Part shown: positions 39,950 through 40,344 of the stretch, one piece after another
Layout: the number at the start of each line of letters is the position of its first letter
Position numbering within the stretch: position 1 is the first letter of the stretch
Translations under genes and position numbers: made by a program
Assembly: GCF_038096175.1 (NCBI RefSeq)
Contig: NZ_CP151103.1
Span: 1 to 40,344 of the forward strand
Length of the DNA stretch: 40,344 nucleotides
Source: Nostoc sp. UHCC 0302
Lineage (GTDB): Bacteria > Cyanobacteriota > Cyanobacteriia > Cyanobacteriales > Nostocaceae
Direction: 5' to 3'
Notes under the pieces: generated by a model
What the model saw: the letters and a program-made list of their open reading frames with translations, nothing else
Told to the model about the DNA's origin: nothing
Database searches by the model: none

Positions 39950-40344
39950 CTAGAGAGAGATCCCTTTACTCTGTCTTCTTGATTGTTGCTGTTCTGATTC
40001 TCTTAGTCGTTGCAATACACGCTCTGCTTTTTGCCAAAGCTGAATATCTTCTTTCTCTATTTCTCCCACATTAATTGGTGAATACTCAAGCTCACCTGAC
40101 TGGTTTCGGTTGACTGCCACTCGAAAAATTTCACCTCGTTCATCATGAGTAAACACTAATTTTCTACCCTGTTTTGACAGAATAGAGTGTTTAAATCTCA
40201 AATTATTCTCACCACTTTCTCTTAACTGCCAGTTGATTAATTCAACAGCAATAGGTACAGCTATAGCTAAGAATTCCGATTCAATACGCTGCTTTTGGTC
40301 GAGTGACTGTTCTAGTTCTGACTTTTGAGTTGCCAGTTGATTGC
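39950..40344 (-). pseudogene. Last part of the relaxase C-terminus (continues across the window ends)
   Basis: The minus frame is open from 40343 to the stop at 39950: QLATQKSELEQSLDQKQRIE, then a helical part (FLAIAVPIAVELINWQLRES) and a beta-like part (KLVFTHDERGEIFRVAVNRN), ending in a basic helix. It has no start; the TTG at 40201 is internal. Joined over the shared TTGATTGC it continues the frame of 1-1867 exactly (129 codons more, including the stop). It would complete a relaxase of about 1613 residues. Confidence 0.7.
40337..40344. repeat. Terminal 8-bp direct overlap with bases 1-8
   Basis: TTGATTGC occurs at the very end and the very start of the window. Merging the copies joins the frames of 1-1867 and 39950-40344. 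It is therefore probably an assembly overlap of a circular molecule of about 40336 bp. Confidence 0.65.

Noticed and set aside
1-40344. tRNA, rRNA or riboswitch
   Set aside because: No cloverleaf-like or conserved RNA motif was recognised by eye; a covariance-model scan would be needed to exclude small ones.

Overview
The window reads as a mosaic plasmid from a filamentous, heterocystous-type cyanobacterium (Nostocales-like). The evidence is AT-rich coding DNA with many HIP1 octamers (GCGATCGC, e.g. 4988, 31571), an nblA (phycobilisome-degradation) locus, a PEP-CTERM protein, cyanobacterial small-gene families, and plasmid backbone genes instead of housekeeping genes. No rRNA, tRNA or CRISPR array was seen. 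The first and last 8 bases are identical (TTGATTGC). Joining the ends on that overlap fuses two edge ORFs in frame, so the window is probably one whole circular replicon of about 40.34 kb.

Layout. (1) Mobilisation block, minus strand, 6294 to 1 and on round the circle to 39950: one giant MOBF (TrwC/TraI-like) relaxase-helicase gene, cut by an intact IS1380-family element at 1868-3702 with a 4-bp target duplication. Taking out the IS and closing the circle restores a single reading frame of about 1613 codons. Its tail carries six 183-bp (61-residue) repeats, and a second coiled-coil ORF is nested in another frame (1353-1742). (2) 6300-9610: a candidate oriT-like inverted repeat, 17-bp iterons, a ParM/StbA-like actin, a small partner, and a repeat/HTH-like protein joined to a membrane tail through an apparent -1 frameshift site. 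(3) 9645-12047: a decayed coiled-coil gene with two overlapping frames, and an exported serine protease with 11 TPRs. (4) 12353-16015: a primase-helicase (likely the replication protein), an adjacent region of nested inverted repeats (candidate origin/control region), and an unlisted 52-residue RHH-like gene. (5) 16282-21709: a plus-strand cluster with a second actin-like ATPase, an RHH-like adaptor, five small or membrane proteins and a membrane-anchored P-loop ATPase. This is the best candidate for an undescribed system. (6) 22260-22755: two small DNA-binding-like proteins. (7) 29063 to 23061: a five-gene Hsp70 machine (TPR scaffold, J-like protein without HPD, GrpE, Hsp70, zinc-ribbon TPR). 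(8) 29200-34620: a recombination hot spot with a tyrosine recombinase, recombinase fragments, an IS607-type serine recombinase without tnpB, a response regulator, a nonsense-interrupted nuclease-like gene, gene stubs and an HNH pair. (9) 35839-37378: ParA/ParB-like partition genes whose iterated DNA motif lies both in the promoter and inside the parB coding sequence, followed by an nblA gene with a one-base lesion. (10) 37508-39605: an unknown protein and a PEP-CTERM exported protein.

The plasmid carries three partition-type loci (two actin type, one ParA type) and about ten broken genes. This suggests fusion of several replicons followed by decay, while replication, partition and chaperone genes stay intact. 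Functions rest on motifs read by eye; no database search was run.
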